NCBI GenBank assembly: GCA_947631465.1
Contig: CANRLK010000010.1
Location: 1 to 48,095, forward strand
Direction of reading: 5' to 3'
DNA: 48,095 nt
DNA from: an uncultured Clostridia bacterium
GTDB lineage: Bacteria; Bacillota; Clostridia; Christensenellales; Borkfalkiaceae
In this document: positions 16,644 to 26,004 of the stretch, piece by piece
How positions within the stretch are numbered: position 1 is the stretch's first letter
How the letters are laid out: every line of letters starts with the position of its first letter
Program-made: the position numbers and the translations under genes
Notes under the pieces: model-generated
Told to the model about the DNA's origin: nothing
Seen by the model: the letters and a program-made list of their open reading frames with translations, nothing else
Databases searched by the model: none

Positions 16644-17497
16644 GACCCATTGTGCCCCCGCCCTCTTATTCGGGGAGCGTAGGATTTCTGTATTTCAACC
16701 CGTTCGGAAGGATCTTACTGAAACTTGTCTCCGCGCGTTGGGTGTCCCGCCTTGCGGGAAAATTCCTCGACAGTTCGCTTTCGAAGCCGCTCATCAAGCG
16801 GTTTATCAAAAAGCACCACATCGACATGTCGCAGTTCGTGCCCGAGGAATACAACAGCTTCAACGCCTTCTTTACGAGAAAGATCAACCCCGCGCTTCGC
16901 CCCTTCGACGGGGACGAAAACGCCGTCTGTTCGCCCTGCGACGGCGCGGCGAGCGTCTTTCGCGTCACCGAAGAGGGGACGTTCTGCATCAAGGGCTTTG
17001 ATTACACCGTAAAGAAGCTGCTCGGCGACGAAGAACTCGCAAAGAAATTTTACGGCGGGCTCGCGCTCATTTTGCGCCTTACCGTCAGCGACTATCACCG
17101 TTACAATTACTTGGACGACGGAACGGCGGAGAAGAGCAAGTTCATCAAGGGAAAACTGCATACCGTCCGCCCTGCCGCGCTCGAAAAGAAGCGGGTCTAT
17201 ACCGAAAATTGCCGCGAGGTCACCCTCTTACAGACAAAGCGCCTCGGCTGCGTCGCCCAAGTGGAAGTCGGCGCGATGTTCGTCGGCAGGATCGTCAACG
17301 AAAACAAACCCGCCTTTTCCCGCGGCGAGGAGAAGGGCAGGTTCGAGTACGGCGGCTCGACGATCGTCCTGCTCTTCGAAAAGGACAAGGTCACCCTCGA
17401 CTATGAATTTTTCGAAAATACCGCGGCAAAACGCGAGACGAAAGTCTTGTGCGGCGAAAAGATCGGGCTCGCCAACGCGGAAACCGCGGAAGCGTAG
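16640..17497 (+). CDS. psd: phosphatidylserine decarboxylase proenzyme
   Basis: Decarboxylates phosphatidylserine to phosphatidylethanolamine. It has 285 residues. Visible landmarks are YNSFNAFFTRKI, the DYHRYNY histidine region, and GGST near the C-terminus, where self-cleavage before Ser240 would create the pyruvoyl prosthetic group; GGST rather than LGST points to the type II form. Upstream in-frame ATGs would run far into pssA; the ATG at 16640 overlapping the pssA stop is preferred. With pssA it supplies a complete route to phosphatidylethanolamine. Confidence 0.95.
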   Translation: MRPIVPPPSYSGSVGFLYFNPFGRILLKLVSARWVSRLAGKFLDSSLSKPLIKRFIKKHHIDMSQFVPEEYNSFNAFFTRKINPALRPFDGDENAVCSPCDGAASVFRVTEEGTFCIKGFDYTVKKLLGDEELAKKFYGGLALILRLTVSDYHRYNYLDDGTAEKSKFIKGKLHTVRPAALEKKRVYTENCREVTLLQTKRLGCVAQVEVGAMFVGRIVNENKPAFSRGEEKGRFEYGGSTIVLLFEKDKVTLDYEFFENTAAKRETKVLCGEKIGLANAETAEA

Positions 17498-17531
17498 AGG
17501 GGAAGGGCTACAAATAAGATAAATCGTCTCA

Positions 17532-17567
17532 GTCCTGCCGATCGGAATCGGAAAAGGACGGAATTTT
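17532..17567 (+). terminator. weak terminator candidate after psd
   Basis: GTCC..GGAC and CCGAT..ATCGG nest into one hairpin with small internal loops, followed by GGAATTTTT. Plausible end of the lipid operon, less convincing than the other terminators here. Confidence 0.4.
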
Positions 17568-17632
17568 TCATAAAAAGGTATAAAAAAGTTGGGATTTGAT
17601 AAAAAAATATCCGAAAAACCATCGAAAAAACA

Positions 17633-17662
17633 TTGACAAGCGGCTTGACAATATGGTAAAAT
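17633..17662 (+). promoter_or_regulatory. promoter of the S10 ribosomal operon
   Basis: -35 TTGACA, 18-bp spacer, -10 TAAAAT. It leaves a leader of roughly 240 nt before rpsJ. A second TTGACA at 17645-17650 has no matching -10 at the right distance. Confidence 0.75.
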
Positions 17663-17716
17663 AACCAAGCTGTGTCATTATGGCGTATAGGGTTGAGACG
17701 GGAAGTTACTGAAAAA

Positions 17717-17830
17717 GCGAGGCACGAAAGCCCCTCGGCAGATAATTTCCGTTGACAAATGCGGGGGCAAAGACTCCTGCGACGGACCGAGGCTTTTGCG
17801 AAAAACACCGCAAAACACGCGTGTTTTTTT
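17717..17830 (+). promoter_or_regulatory. candidate transcription attenuator in the rpsJ leader
   Basis: Three segments can compete: CGAGGC (17718-17723), GCCCCTCGG (17730-17738) and CCGAGGCTT (17787-17795). The middle one can pair with the first or the third. Downstream a stem AACAC-c-GC / GC-GTGTT followed by seven T (17824-17830) looks like an intrinsic terminator lying before rpsJ. The arrangement suggests control of read-through into the supercluster. The ligand is unknown; L4 or another product of the operon would be the natural guess. Confidence 0.5.
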
Positions 17831-17906
17831 GATGACAAGACCTCGATACGCACGGCAAAGTTGACGCAGAGAAATTCAAATAGTTCGGAAAAAGGAGCAA
17901 GAAAAA

Positions 17907-18209
17907 ATGGCAAGTCAGAAAATCAGGATTAAGTTGTCCTCTTACGACCATGAACTCGTCGATCAAGCGGCGAGCCGCATCGTAGAGACCATGCAAAAGG
18001 GCGGGGCGAAGATCTCGGGACCTATCCCGCTGCCCACCGAGCGCGAGATCGTCACCATTCTCCGCTGCCCGCATAAGGATAAGGATTCGCGCGAGCAGTT
18101 CGAAATGCGGACGCACAAGCGCATCATCGACATCTATTCCCCCAACGCGAAGCTGCTCGACTCCATCCATTTGCCCGCGGGCGTGGACATCAAAGTCAAG
18201 CTCGGCTGA
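17907..18209 (+). CDS. rpsJ: 30S ribosomal protein S10 (NusE)
   Basis: Component of the 30S head that also acts as NusE with NusB in antitermination. It has 100 residues. [18 protein letters not shown] at the start and the loop motif [32 protein letters not shown] sequence are conserved. First gene of the supercluster, with an AAAGGAG site ten bases before the ATG and a long, probably regulatory leader. Confidence 0.98.
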   Translation: MASQKIRIKLSSYDHELVDQAASRIVETMQKGGAKISGPIPLPTEREIVTILRCPHKDKDSREQFEMRTHKRIIDIYSPNAKLLDSIHLPAGVDIKVKLG

Positions 18210-18283
18210 AAACAAAGAATTTGAAAAACTGCCTCAGTGGCGGTTTTCGCAAATAAAAAAATTTATAGGAGTGAACTTTATCC

Positions 18284-18925
18284 ATGAATAAAGCAATCAT
18301 CGGGCGCAAGGCAGGCATGACGCAGGTCTTTGCGCAAGACGGGAAGATGATCCCCGTCACCGTCGTGGAAGCAGGTCCTTGTCCGATCGTTCAGATCAAG
18401 ACGCAGGAAGCGGACGGCTACACGGCGCTCAAACTCGGATTTGACGAGACGAGCGAAAAGGCATTGAATAAGCCCGAACTCGGGCAATTCAAGAAGGCGG
18501 GGGTCAAGCCCTGCAAAGTGCTCAAAGAGGTGCGGCTCGACAAGGTCGACGGCTACAAAGTGGGCGACTTCGTCAAGGCGGACGTGTTCGCGGCGGGCGA
18601 CAGAGTGGACGTTGCGGGCGTGAGCAAGGGACACGGATTTACGGGCGTCATCAAGAGATGGAATCAGCAGCGCTTGAAGGAAACGCACGGCGTTGGTCCC
18701 GTGCACCGCGAACCGGGCTCGATGGGCTCGATCAGCGATCCTTCGCGCGTGTTCAAGCACAAGCACCTCGCGGGACAGTACGGCGTCGAAAACGTCACGG
18801 TCCAAAATCTTGAAATCGTGCGGGTGGACATCGGGCGCAACGCGCTACTCATCAAGGGCGCGATCCCGGGACCGAGAGGAAGCGTCGTCACGATTTTCAA
18901 CAGCGTAAAGCAAAAGGAGAACTGA
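18284..18925 (+). CDS. rplC: 50S ribosomal protein L3
   Basis: Early 50S assembly protein reaching the peptidyl-transferase centre. It has 213 residues. It begins IGRKAGMTQVFA, and the central HGVGPVHREPGSMGS region carries the PGS loop. ATAGGAG precedes the ATG, and the rplC stop is one base before the rplD start. Confidence 0.98.
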   Translation: MNKAIIGRKAGMTQVFAQDGKMIPVTVVEAGPCPIVQIKTQEADGYTALKLGFDETSEKALNKPELGQFKKAGVKPCKVLKEVRLDKVDGYKVGDFVKADVFAAGDRVDVAGVSKGHGFTGVIKRWNQQRLKETHGVGPVHREPGSMGSISDPSRVFKHKHLAGQYGVENVTVQNLEIVRVDIGRNALLIKGAIPGPRGSVVTIFNSVKQKEN

Positions 18926-18926
18926 G

Positions 18927-19553
18927 ATGGCAAACGTGAAAGTATATAATATGAAAGGCGCGGAAGTCGGGGAGATCGAACTTTCGGACGACATTTTCGG
19001 CGTCGAATACAACGAGCCGCTCATTCATCAGGCGGTCGTCACCTATCTTGCCAACCAAAGACAGGGGACGAAGAGCACGCTGACGCGCACCGAAGTGCGC
19101 GGGGGCGGCGTAAAGCCTTGGAAACAGAAGGACACGGGCAGAGCGCGCCAGGGTTCGATCCGCGCGCCGCAGTGGATCAAGGGCGGCGTGGTATTCGCGC
19201 CCAAGTCCCGCGACTTCTCCAAAAAGATGAACAAGGGAGCAAAGCGCGGCGCGCTCTTGTCCGCGCTCTCCAAAAAAGTGGCGGACGGGGAACTGCTCGT
19301 CATCGACGAGATCAAGCTCTCCGCACCCAAGACCAAGGAGATGGAAGAGTTCAGAAAGGCGCTGCGGCTCGAAAAGCGCACCGTCGTCGTGATGGATGAG
19401 AACGATCAGAACGTCATCCTCGCAAGCAGAAATCTTCCGACCCTCTCGACCCTTTCGGTGGGCGAGATCAACACCTATGAGATCGTGAAAAACGCGGTCG
19501 TCGTGCTCACGAAGGGTTCGGTGAAAAAAATCGAGGAGGCTTACGCATTATGA
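18927..19553 (+). CDS. rplD: 50S ribosomal protein L4
   Basis: Lines the exit tunnel; in gammaproteobacteria it also represses the S10 operon through its leader. It has 208 residues with the conserved RQGTKSTLTRTEVRGGG...RQGSIRAPQW tunnel loop. The AAGGAG of its ribosome binding site lies in the end of rplC, and its stop overlaps the rplW start by ATGA. Confidence 0.98.
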   Translation: MANVKVYNMKGAEVGEIELSDDIFGVEYNEPLIHQAVVTYLANQRQGTKSTLTRTEVRGGGVKPWKQKDTGRARQGSIRAPQWIKGGVVFAPKSRDFSKKMNKGAKRGALLSALSKKVADGELLVIDEIKLSAPKTKEMEEFRKALRLEKRTVVVMDENDQNVILASRNLPTLSTLSVGEINTYEIVKNAVVVLTKGSVKKIEEAYAL

Positions 19554-19840
19554 TGCCCGAAGATATTCTTATTAGACCCGTCCTGACCGAAAAGGGCTAC
19601 GACGGGATCGCAGACAAGCGTTATACCTTCCAGGTCTTGAAGAGCGCGAACAAGTCGCAGATCAAGATCGCCGTCGAAAAGATGTTCGGCGTAGAGGTGA
19701 AGAGCGTGCATACGGTCACGCAGCGCGGGAAGCTCAAGAGACAGGGCAGGACGCAGGGATATACGCCTGTGACAAAGAAAGCGATCGTCTCTTTGAAGGA
19801 AAGCAGCAAGCCGATCGAACATTTCAGTTCGTTGTCGTAA
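19550..19840 (+). CDS. rplW: 50S ribosomal protein L23
   Basis: Sits at the tunnel exit and docks trigger factor and SRP. It has 96 residues: DILIRPVLTEKGYD, FQVLKSANKSQIKIAVEKMF and the RQGRTQGYTPVTKKAIVSL segment are typical. The first of two adjacent ATGs (19550, 19553) overlaps the rplD stop; GAGGAGG is well placed for either. Confidence 0.97.
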   Translation: MMPEDILIRPVLTEKGYDGIADKRYTFQVLKSANKSQIKIAVEKMFGVEVKSVHTVTQRGKLKRQGRTQGYTPVTKKAIVSLKESSKPIEHFSSLS

Positions 19841-19858
19841 ATTCGGAGGAGAACAGCA

Positions 19859-20686
19859 ATGGCAGTCAAGAGATACAAACCCACGTCCGCCGCACGCCGT
19901 TTCATGACCGTTCCCGACTATTCGGAACTGTCCAAGGAGAAGGCGGAACGCTCCCTGCTCGAAGATCAGCGCCACTCGGGGGGCAGAAACAATATGGGGC
20001 GCATCACCGTCCGTCACATCGGGGGCGGGAACAGGCGCAAATACCGCATTATCGACTTCAAGCGCGATAAGGACGGCATCCCCGCAAAGGTCAAAAATAT
20101 CCAATACGACCCCAACCGCAGCGCGAACATCGCCCTTCTCGTCTATGCCGACGGAGAAAAGCGGTACATTCTCGCGCCCGTCGGGCTCAATGCGGGCGAC
20201 GTGGTCACGAGCGGCACGGGCTCGGACATCAAAGTCGGAAACAATCTTCCGCTCAAAGACATTCCCGTCGGTACGATGGTGCATAACATCGAGATGAAGC
20301 CCGGAAAAGGCGGTCAGGTCGCGAGAAGCGCAGGCATCGCCGCGCAGATCATGGCGCTCGAAGGAAATTATGCGACGATCAAGATGCCCTCGGGCGAAAT
20401 GCGGCTCATCCCCGCGGTATGCAGGGCGACGATCGGACAGGTCGGCAACGAAGAGCATGAGATCATCAAGGTCGGCAAGGCGGGCAAGACGCGCCATCTC
20501 GGTATCCGTCCGACGGTGCGCGGCTCGGTCATGAACCCGAACGATCACCCGCACGGCGGCGGCGAAGGCAAGTCCCCCGTCGGGCATGCGGGTCCCGAAA
20601 CCCCTTGGGGCAAGCCCGCGCTCGGCTACAAGACGAGAAAGAAGAAGAATCCGACGAGCAAGTTCATCTTGAAGCGGATCAATTGA
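19859..20686 (+). CDS. rplB: 50S ribosomal protein L2
   Basis: Needed for subunit association and peptidyl transferase activity. It has 275 residues. The C-terminal [18 protein letters not shown] region includes the catalytically important histidine, and [18 protein letters not shown] is the N-terminal RNA-binding signature. Confidence 0.98.
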   Translation: MAVKRYKPTSAARRFMTVPDYSELSKEKAERSLLEDQRHSGGRNNMGRITVRHIGGGNRRKYRIIDFKRDKDGIPAKVKNIQYDPNRSANIALLVYADGEKRYILAPVGLNAGDVVTSGTGSDIKVGNNLPLKDIPVGTMVHNIEMKPGKGGQVARSAGIAAQIMALEGNYATIKMPSGEMRLIPAVCRATIGQVGNEEHEIIKVGKAGKTRHLGIRPTVRGSVMNPNDHPHGGGEGKSPVGHAGPETPWGKPALGYKTRKKKNPTSKFILKRIN

Positions 20687-20699
20687 GGAGGGATAGAAA

Positions 20700-20978
20700 A
20701 TGTCGAGAAGTATCAAAAAAGGACCTTACGTCGAAGCGAAGCTATTGAAGCGCATCGAAGAGATGAACGCGGCGAACGAAAAGAAGGTGCTCAAAACTTG
20801 GTCGAGGGCTTCGACGATCTTCCCTCAAATGGTAGGACATACGATCGCCGTATACGACGGCAGGAAGCACGTTCCCGTGTATATCACGGAGGATATGGTC
20901 GGCTGCAAGCTCGGTGAGTTTGCCCCGACGCGGACCTTCAAGGGACACACGGCAAAGACAACGTCGCCCGGGAAGTAA
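20700..20978 (+). CDS. rpsS: 30S ribosomal protein S19
   Basis: Head protein at the subunit bridge. It has 92 residues. [18 protein letters not shown] at the start and [31 protein letters not shown] C-terminal sequence define it. GAGGAGGG lies just before the ATG. Confidence 0.98.
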   Translation: MSRSIKKGPYVEAKLLKRIEEMNAANEKKVLKTWSRASTIFPQMVGHTIAVYDGRKHVPVYITEDMVGCKLGEFAPTRTFKGHTAKTTSPGK

Positions 20979-20989
20979 GGAGGAGCGGT

Positions 20990-21391
20990 ATGGCAGGTAA
21001 TATGAAGAAAAAGACCGAAAGAGTCGAAGAAAGAAGAGAAAAGCGTCCGTATGCGGTCGCAAAGTATATCCGGGTATCGCCCTACAAGGTGCGGAGCGTG
21101 CTCGATCTCATCCGCGGGAAGAGCGTCGCGCAGGCGAAGGCGATCCTCGAAACCCTTCCGAACGGCGGGGCAGCCCCCACCTTGAAGGTGCTCATGAGCG
21201 CGGTCGCCAATGCCGAACACAACAACGGCATGGACAGAGGCGATCTGTACGTCGCGGAGTGCTTCGCCGACGGCGGAACGATGCTCAAACGGATGCAGCC
21301 CGTATCAAAGGGCAGAGGTCATGCGATTTTGAAGAGAACGAGCCACATCACGGTCATCCTCGATGTGAAGAGTGCGGAGGGCAATATTTAA
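20990..21391 (+). CDS. rplV: 50S ribosomal protein L22
   Basis: Tunnel-constriction protein whose beta-hairpin touches macrolide sites. It has 133 residues, with a charged N-terminal extension of about 15 residues ([16 protein letters not shown]) before the usual start of homology. [16 protein letters not shown] and the [18 protein letters not shown] hairpin are conserved. Confidence 0.97.
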   Translation: MAGNMKKKTERVEERREKRPYAVAKYIRVSPYKVRSVLDLIRGKSVAQAKAILETLPNGGAAPTLKVLMSAVANAEHNNGMDRGDLYVAECFADGGTMLKRMQPVSKGRGHAILKRTSHITVILDVKSAEGNI

Positions 21392-21392
21392 C

Positions 21393-22055
21393 ATGGGACA
21401 GAAAGTAAATCCTCACGGGTTGAGAGTCGGCGTCATCAAGGGCTGGGATACGCAGTGGTATGCCGATAAGAAAGAGTTCGGCGCTTATCTCAAAGAAGAC
21501 TACAATATCCGCACCTTCCTCAAAAAGAAGTACTATGCGGCGGCAGTCTCCCGCATTTTGATCGAGCGTGCGGCGGGCAAGATCGTCGTCACGATCCAAA
21601 CGGGCAGACCCGGCGTGCTCATCGGCAAGGCGGGTGCGGGCATCGAGGTCATCAAAAAGGACCTCTCGCGTCTCACGGGCGGAAAGCAGATCATCATCAA
21701 CGTCACGGAAGTGAGAAAGCCCGACGCGGACGCACAGCTCGTCGCGGAGAGCGTTGCGGCACAGCTCGAAAAGCGTATCGCTTTCAGAAGAGCGATCAAG
21801 CAGGCGATCGGCAGGACCATGCGCGCAGGCGTCAAGGGCGTCAAAATGCAGGTCAGCGGCAGATTGGACGGCCGCGAGATCGCAGGCAGCGAGCATTATC
21901 ACGACGGGAGCATTCCCCTTCAAACTCTCCGCGCAGACATCGACTACGGGTTCGCCGAAGCACACACGACGTTCGGCATGATCGGCGTGAAGTGCTGGAT
22001 CTATAAGGGAGAAGTGTTGAAGGCAACGAAGAAGGCGGAAGGAGGCAACAAGTAA
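21393..22055 (+). CDS. rpsC: 30S ribosomal protein S3
   Basis: Part of the mRNA entry channel and helicase. It has 220 residues. The ATG at 21393 ([13 protein letters not shown]) is the true start, preceded by GGAGG within the end of rplV; a GTG seven codons upstream is an extension. The KH domain shows [12 protein letters not shown], and the C-terminal domain contains [13 protein letters not shown]. Its TAA overlaps the rplP ATG. Confidence 0.98.
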   Translation: MGQKVNPHGLRVGVIKGWDTQWYADKKEFGAYLKEDYNIRTFLKKKYYAAAVSRILIERAAGKIVVTIQTGRPGVLIGKAGAGIEVIKKDLSRLTGGKQIIINVTEVRKPDADAQLVAESVAAQLEKRIAFRRAIKQAIGRTMRAGVKGVKMQVSGRLDGREIAGSEHYHDGSIPLQTLRADIDYGFAEAHTTFGMIGVKCWIYKGEVLKATKKAEGGNK

Positions 22056-22495
22056 TGTTAATTCCGAAGAGAGTCAAGAGAAGAAAACAGCACCGCGGGA
22101 GCTTGAAAGGCGCTGCGCACAAGGGGAACGTGGTCGCATACGGCGATTACGGGCTCGTCGCGGAGGAAGCGGGCTGGATCAAATCCAATCAGATCGAGGC
22201 AGCGCGTATCGCAATGACGAGATTCATCAAGCGCGGCGGGCAAGTCTGGATCGACATCTTCCCGCACAAGCCCATCACCCGTCACCCTGCGGAAGCCCGT
22301 ATGGGTTCGGGCAAGGGCGCGGTGGAGTTCTGGGTCGCGGTGGTCAAGCCCGGCAGAGTCATGTTCGAAATGGCGGGCGTGAGCGAGGACGTCGCGCGCG
22401 AGGCAATGCGCCTCGCGGGACATAAGCTCCCCATCAAATGTAAATTCGTCAAGAAAGAGGACCTCGAAGAAAAGGCGGAAGGCGGTGAAGCATAA
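22055..22495 (+). CDS. rplP: 50S ribosomal protein L16
   Basis: Organises the A-site side of the peptidyl-transferase centre. It has 146 residues. Opening [18 protein letters not shown] and the conserved [19 protein letters not shown] segment are present. TAATG overlaps join it to rpsC before and rpmC after. Confidence 0.98.
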   Translation: MLIPKRVKRRKQHRGSLKGAAHKGNVVAYGDYGLVAEEAGWIKSNQIEAARIAMTRFIKRGGQVWIDIFPHKPITRHPAEARMGSGKGAVEFWVAVVKPGRVMFEMAGVSEDVAREAMRLAGHKLPIKCKFVKKEDLEEKAEGGEA

Positions 22496-22689
22496 TGAAA
22501 AAGATCGATATCCACAAAATGACCGACGCCGAGCTTGCAGGGAAACTCAAAGAATTGAAGAGCGAATTATTCAATCTCAGGTTCCGTCATGCGTCGGGGC
22601 AGCTTGAAAATCCGCTGTCCATCAGAAATTGCAAGCGTGACATCGCAAGAGTGAACACGGAGATCCGTGCGCGGGAAATCAAGGCGTGA
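22495..22689 (+). CDS. rpmC: 50S ribosomal protein L29
   Basis: Small helical tunnel-exit protein, 64 residues. MTDAELAGKLKELKSELFNLRF and the C-terminal IRNCKRDIARVNTEIRAR helix are diagnostic. TAATG overlap with rplP suggests coupled translation. Confidence 0.97.
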   Translation: MKKIDIHKMTDAELAGKLKELKSELFNLRFRHASGQLENPLSIRNCKRDIARVNTEIRAREIKA

Positions 22690-22700
22690 GGTGACGGAAA

Positions 22701-22958
22701 ATGGAAGAAAGAAATCTCAGAAAGGAAAGAGTCGGGCTGGTAGTGTCCGACAAAATGGATAAAACGGTCGTCGTGGCGGTGACGGATAAGAGCAAGCATC
22801 CCGTCTACAAGAAGACGATCACCCGCACGAAGCGCTTTAAGGCGCACGACGAGAAGAACGAGTGCGGCGTCGGCGACAAGGTCAGGATCGTGGAAACGCG
22901 GAAACTCAGCAAGGACAAGAATTGGAGAGTCGCCGAAATCGTCGAGAAGGCAAAGTAA
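22701..22958 (+). CDS. rpsQ: 30S ribosomal protein S17
   Basis: OB-fold 16S rRNA-binding protein, 85 residues. [19 protein letters not shown], the [16 protein letters not shown] loop and [19 protein letters not shown] are conserved. Confidence 0.98.
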   Translation: MEERNLRKERVGLVVSDKMDKTVVVAVTDKSKHPVYKKTITRTKRFKAHDEKNECGVGDKVRIVETRKLSKDKNWRVAEIVEKAK

Positions 22959-22976
22959 GGCAAAGGAGACGCAGGT

Positions 22977-23345
22977 ATGATACAACCTCAAACAAGGCTG
23001 AAAGCAGCGGACAACTCGGGCGCGAAGGAACTTTTCTGCATCCGCGTATTGGGGGGTTCGTTTCGCAGGACAGGGAACATCGGCGACGTCATCGTGGCGA
23101 GCGTAAAGACCGCTACGCCCGGCGGCGCAGTCAAGAAGGGCGACGTCGTGAAGGCGGTCATCGTCAGAAGCTCGAAGGGCATCCGCCGTCAGGACGGAAC
23201 GTATATCCGCTTCGACGACAACGCGGCGGTCATCATCGACGCGCAGAAGCAGCCCCGCGGCACCCGTATTTTCGGACCGATCGCGAGAGAGCTCAGAGAC
23301 AAAGATTACATGAGGATCATTTCCCTCGCTCCGGAGGTGCTTTAA
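22977..23345 (+). CDS. rplN: 50S ribosomal protein L14
   Basis: Universal 50S protein at the subunit interface and RsfS binding site. It has 122 residues of the usual length. It begins [19 protein letters not shown] and ends [16 protein letters not shown]. An AAAGGAG site lies before the ATG. Confidence 0.98.
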   Translation: MIQPQTRLKAADNSGAKELFCIRVLGGSFRRTGNIGDVIVASVKTATPGGAVKKGDVVKAVIVRSSKGIRRQDGTYIRFDDNAAVIIDAQKQPRGTRIFGPIARELRDKDYMRIISLAPEVL

Positions 23346-23348
23346 GTT

Positions 23349-23771
23349 ATGGAAATCAAGGTGAATGATAACGTGCTCGTGCTCACGGGCAAATATAAGG
23401 GCAAGCAGGGCAAGGTCCTTGCGACCTCTCCCAAGAACAATACGGTCATCGTCGAGGGCGTCGCGCTCGTGCAAAAGCACAGAAAGGCGAGAAAGACAAA
23501 CGAAACCAGCCGCATCGTGACCGAGGAGAGCCCCATCGACGTTTCCAACGTGGAGATCGTCTGCGACAAGTGCGGCAAGGCGACGCGCATCGGACATCTG
23601 CTCCAAAACGGCAAGAGCGTGCGCGTTTGCAAGAAGTGCGGCGCGGTGCTCGACAAGGCGTATGTGAAGAAGTCCAAGGCGGCGGCTGCGGAGACCAAGA
23701 CGGAAGCTCCGAAGAAGCGTACGAGAAAGCGCAGCCAAAAGAGCGAAGAAAAGGAGAATCCCGCCGAGTGA
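23349..23771 (+). CDS. rplX: 50S ribosomal protein L24 with basic C-terminal tail
   Basis: Assembly initiator with a KOW domain. It is 140 residues instead of about 105. The KOW part (KVNDNVLVLTGKYKGKQGKVL) is followed by the zinc-type pair CDKC and CKKC (about residues 75 and 95). About 35 further residues rich in Lys, Ala, Glu and Arg make a tail. The next gene, rplE, has a matching low-complexity N-terminal extension, so the junction of the two genes seems to have expanded. Confidence 0.96.
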   Translation: MEIKVNDNVLVLTGKYKGKQGKVLATSPKNNTVIVEGVALVQKHRKARKTNETSRIVTEESPIDVSNVEIVCDKCGKATRIGHLLQNGKSVRVCKKCGAVLDKAYVKKSKAAAAETKTEAPKKRTRKRSQKSEEKENPAE

Positions 23772-23820
23772 ACGTCCGCCGTTACGGGCGAAATAAAGGA
23801 CCGACGGGAAAGGAGTAAAG

Positions 23821-24450
23821 ATGGAGAAAAAGAAGGAAGCGGAAAAGCCCCAAAAGGGCAAGACCGCGGAAAAGGGCGAGAAAAAACCCGCGGAACAGGC
23901 AAAACGCGAACCGAGCAGAATTCTCGTGCGCTACCGCGAAGAGATCGTGCCCTATCTCATGGAGAAATTCGGGTATAAGACGGTCATGCAAGTCCCGAGA
24001 CTCGAAAAGATCGTCATCAACACGGGACTCGGCGACATCAAGGACAACCAAAAGTCCATGCAGATCATCGAAAAAGAGCTGACGCTCATTGCGGGACAGA
24101 AGCCCGTGTACTGCAAGGCGACGAAGTCGGTCGCGAACTTCAAGGTGAGAGAGGGCATGAACATCGGGCTCAAAGTCACCTTGCGCGGCAGCAGGATGTA
24201 CGACTTTTTCGATAAGTTCGTGTCGATCGCGCTCCCGCGCGTGCGCGACTTCCGCGGCGTGTCCGCGACCGCGTTCGACGGACGGGGCAATTACGCTGTG
24301 GGACTGAAAGAACAGCTCATCTTCCCCGAGATCACATACGATCAGGTGGAGAAGATCAGAGGCATGGACGTGTGCATCGTCACGACGGCGCAGACGGACG
24401 AGGAAGCAAGAGAGCTTTTGAGAGCGCTCGGAATGCCCTTCAAGAAGTGA
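23821..24450 (+). CDS. rplE: 50S ribosomal protein L5 with charged N-terminal extension
   Basis: Binds 5S rRNA and contacts P-site tRNA. It has 209 residues against about 180 in most bacteria. The first 30 residues are nearly all Lys, Glu, Ala, Pro and Gln; homology starts at [32 protein letters not shown], the [20 protein letters not shown] loop and [17 protein letters not shown] are conserved. The gene start is supported by GGAAAGGAG eight bases before the ATG. Confidence 0.97.
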   Translation: MEKKKEAEKPQKGKTAEKGEKKPAEQAKREPSRILVRYREEIVPYLMEKFGYKTVMQVPRLEKIVINTGLGDIKDNQKSMQIIEKELTLIAGQKPVYCKATKSVANFKVREGMNIGLKVTLRGSRMYDFFDKFVSIALPRVRDFRGVSATAFDGRGNYAVGLKEQLIFPEITYDQVEKIRGMDVCIVTTAQTDEEARELLRALGMPFKK

Positions 24451-24460
24451 GGAAGATAAC

Positions 24461-24646
24461 ATGGCAAAAAAGTCAATGATCAATAAACAACAGAGAAAAC
24501 CCAAGTTTTCCACGAGAGCATACACCCGCTGCTCGATCTGCGGAAGACCTCATGCGGTTTTGAGGAAGTACGGCGTGTGCCGTATCTGCTTCCGCAATCT
24601 CGCCTATAAGGGACAGATCCCCGGCGTGAAGAAATCGAGCTGGTAA
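24461..24646 (+). CDS. rpsN: 30S ribosomal protein S14, zinc-binding type
   Basis: Short S14 of 61 residues with the zinc motif C-x2-C-x12-C-x2-C (CSICGRP...CRICFR). This is the C+ form usual in Gram-positives. Homology ends [11 protein letters not shown], the standard C-terminus. Confidence 0.98.
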   Translation: MAKKSMINKQQRKPKFSTRAYTRCSICGRPHAVLRKYGVCRICFRNLAYKGQIPGVKKSSW

Positions 24647-24658
24647 GGAGGTATCACA

Positions 24659-25048
24659 ATGACAGATCCGATTGCAGATATGCTCACAAGAATCAGAAAC
24701 GCGCTCACGGTAAAGAAGGAGACGGTCGAGATCCCCGCCTCCAAAATGAAGAGCGAGATCGCACGCATCCTTCTCGAAGAAGGATATATCACAAACGTCG
24801 AAAAGGTCGAGGACGGATACAACGGACAGCTTGTCATCACGCTGAAATATGCGGACGGGCGTCCCGTGATCGGCGGGCTCAAAAGGGTTTCCAAGCCCGG
24901 ACTGAGAACGTACAGCAATGCGGAGAAAATGCCCAAGGTCATGGGCGGATTCGGCATTGCCATCGTATCCACGAACCAAGGGATCATGACGGATAAGCAG
25001 GCAAAACGCAGCAATGTCGGCGGCGAAGTGCTCTGCTATGTCTGGTAA
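24659..25048 (+). CDS. rpsH: 30S ribosomal protein S8
   Basis: Central-domain assembly protein; in E. coli it represses the spc operon. It has 129 residues. [15 protein letters not shown] at the start and [27 protein letters not shown] C-terminal sequence identify it. AAGGAGG precedes the ATG. Confidence 0.98.
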   Translation: MTDPIADMLTRIRNALTVKKETVEIPASKMKSEIARILLEEGYITNVEKVEDGYNGQLVITLKYADGRPVIGGLKRVSKPGLRTYSNAEKMPKVMGGFGIAIVSTNQGIMTDKQAKRSNVGGEVLCYVW

Positions 25049-25059
25049 GGAGGGGAAAT

Positions 25060-25608
25060 ATGTCGAGAATCGGTAAAATGAGCATCGCAGTCCCCGCGGG
25101 CGTGAACCTCACTTGCGAGGACAACGTCGTCACGGTCAAAGGTCCGAAAGGGGAACTCAAACGCAAGATCGGCGGCGGCGTCGAAGTCAAGGTCGAGGAC
25201 AGCCGCATCACGCTGACGACCAACAGTCAGGAAAAAGAGGCGGGCGCATATCACGGACTCTACCGCGCGCTCGTTGCGGGCATGGTCAAGGGCGTGTCCG
25301 AGGGCTTTTCCAAGTCGCTCGAAGTGAAGGGCGTCGGTTGGAAAGTCGCAAAACAAGGCAATAAACTTGTCATGAACGTCGGATTTTCTCATCCCGTCGA
25401 ATTTACAGAACCCGAGGGGATCAAGCTCGATGTTCCCTCGCCGACCGAGATCACGGTCAGCGGGATCGACAAGGAACTCGTCGGACAGGTCGCGGCGGAC
25501 ATCCGTTCCATCCGTGTACCTGAACCCTATCACGGCTACGGCATCCGTTATAAGGACGAGCATGTCGAGCATAAGGAAGGCAAGACTTCGGGCAAGGGCA
25601 AGAAGTAA
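25060..25608 (+). CDS. rplF: 50S ribosomal protein L6
   Basis: Two-domain 50S protein near the GTPase centre. It has 182 residues. SRIGKMSIAVPAGV starts it, and RVPEPYHGYGIRYKDEHV is the C-terminal signature, followed by a Lys-rich end. Confidence 0.98.
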   Translation: MSRIGKMSIAVPAGVNLTCEDNVVTVKGPKGELKRKIGGGVEVKVEDSRITLTTNSQEKEAGAYHGLYRALVAGMVKGVSEGFSKSLEVKGVGWKVAKQGNKLVMNVGFSHPVEFTEPEGIKLDVPSPTEITVSGIDKELVGQVAADIRSIRVPEPYHGYGIRYKDEHVEHKEGKTSGKGKK

Positions 25609-25621
25609 AGGAGCGTAGATC

Positions 25622-25990
25622 ATGATAACGAAAATCGATAAAAATTCGGTCAGACAGCGTCGTCATGCCCGTGTTCGGAAGCATGTTTCGGGAACGGAGC
25701 AGACGCCTCGTCTGAACGTATACAGAAGTCTGAATCACATTTATGTCCAGATCATCGACGACGTGAAGGGTGTGACGCTGGTATCGGCGTCGACGCTCGA
25801 AAAGTCGGTGAAAGAGCAGATCGCGGGCAAGAGCAAGACGGAAGCAGCCAAGATCGTCGGAGAAACGGCAGGCGCACGCGCAAAGGATAAGGGGATCGAA
25901 ACGGTCGTGTTCGACCGCGGGGGATACCTCTACACGGGACGCGTGAAGGCGGTCGCGGACGGCGCGCGCGAAGCAGGACTGAAATTCTGA
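25622..25990 (+). CDS. rplR: 50S ribosomal protein L18
   Basis: 5S rRNA-binding protein, 122 residues. [21 protein letters not shown] and [21 protein letters not shown] are typical, ending with [24 protein letters not shown]. Confidence 0.98.
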   Translation: MITKIDKNSVRQRRHARVRKHVSGTEQTPRLNVYRSLNHIYVQIIDDVKGVTLVSASTLEKSVKEQIAGKSKTEAAKIVGETAGARAKDKGIETVVFDRGGYLYTGRVKAVADGAREAGLKF

Positions 25991-26004
25991 TTAGGAGAGA
26001 CATC

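Noticed and set aside
17645..17650. Second TTGACA as an alternative rpsJ promoter
   Set aside because: No -10-like hexamer lies 16-18 bp downstream.
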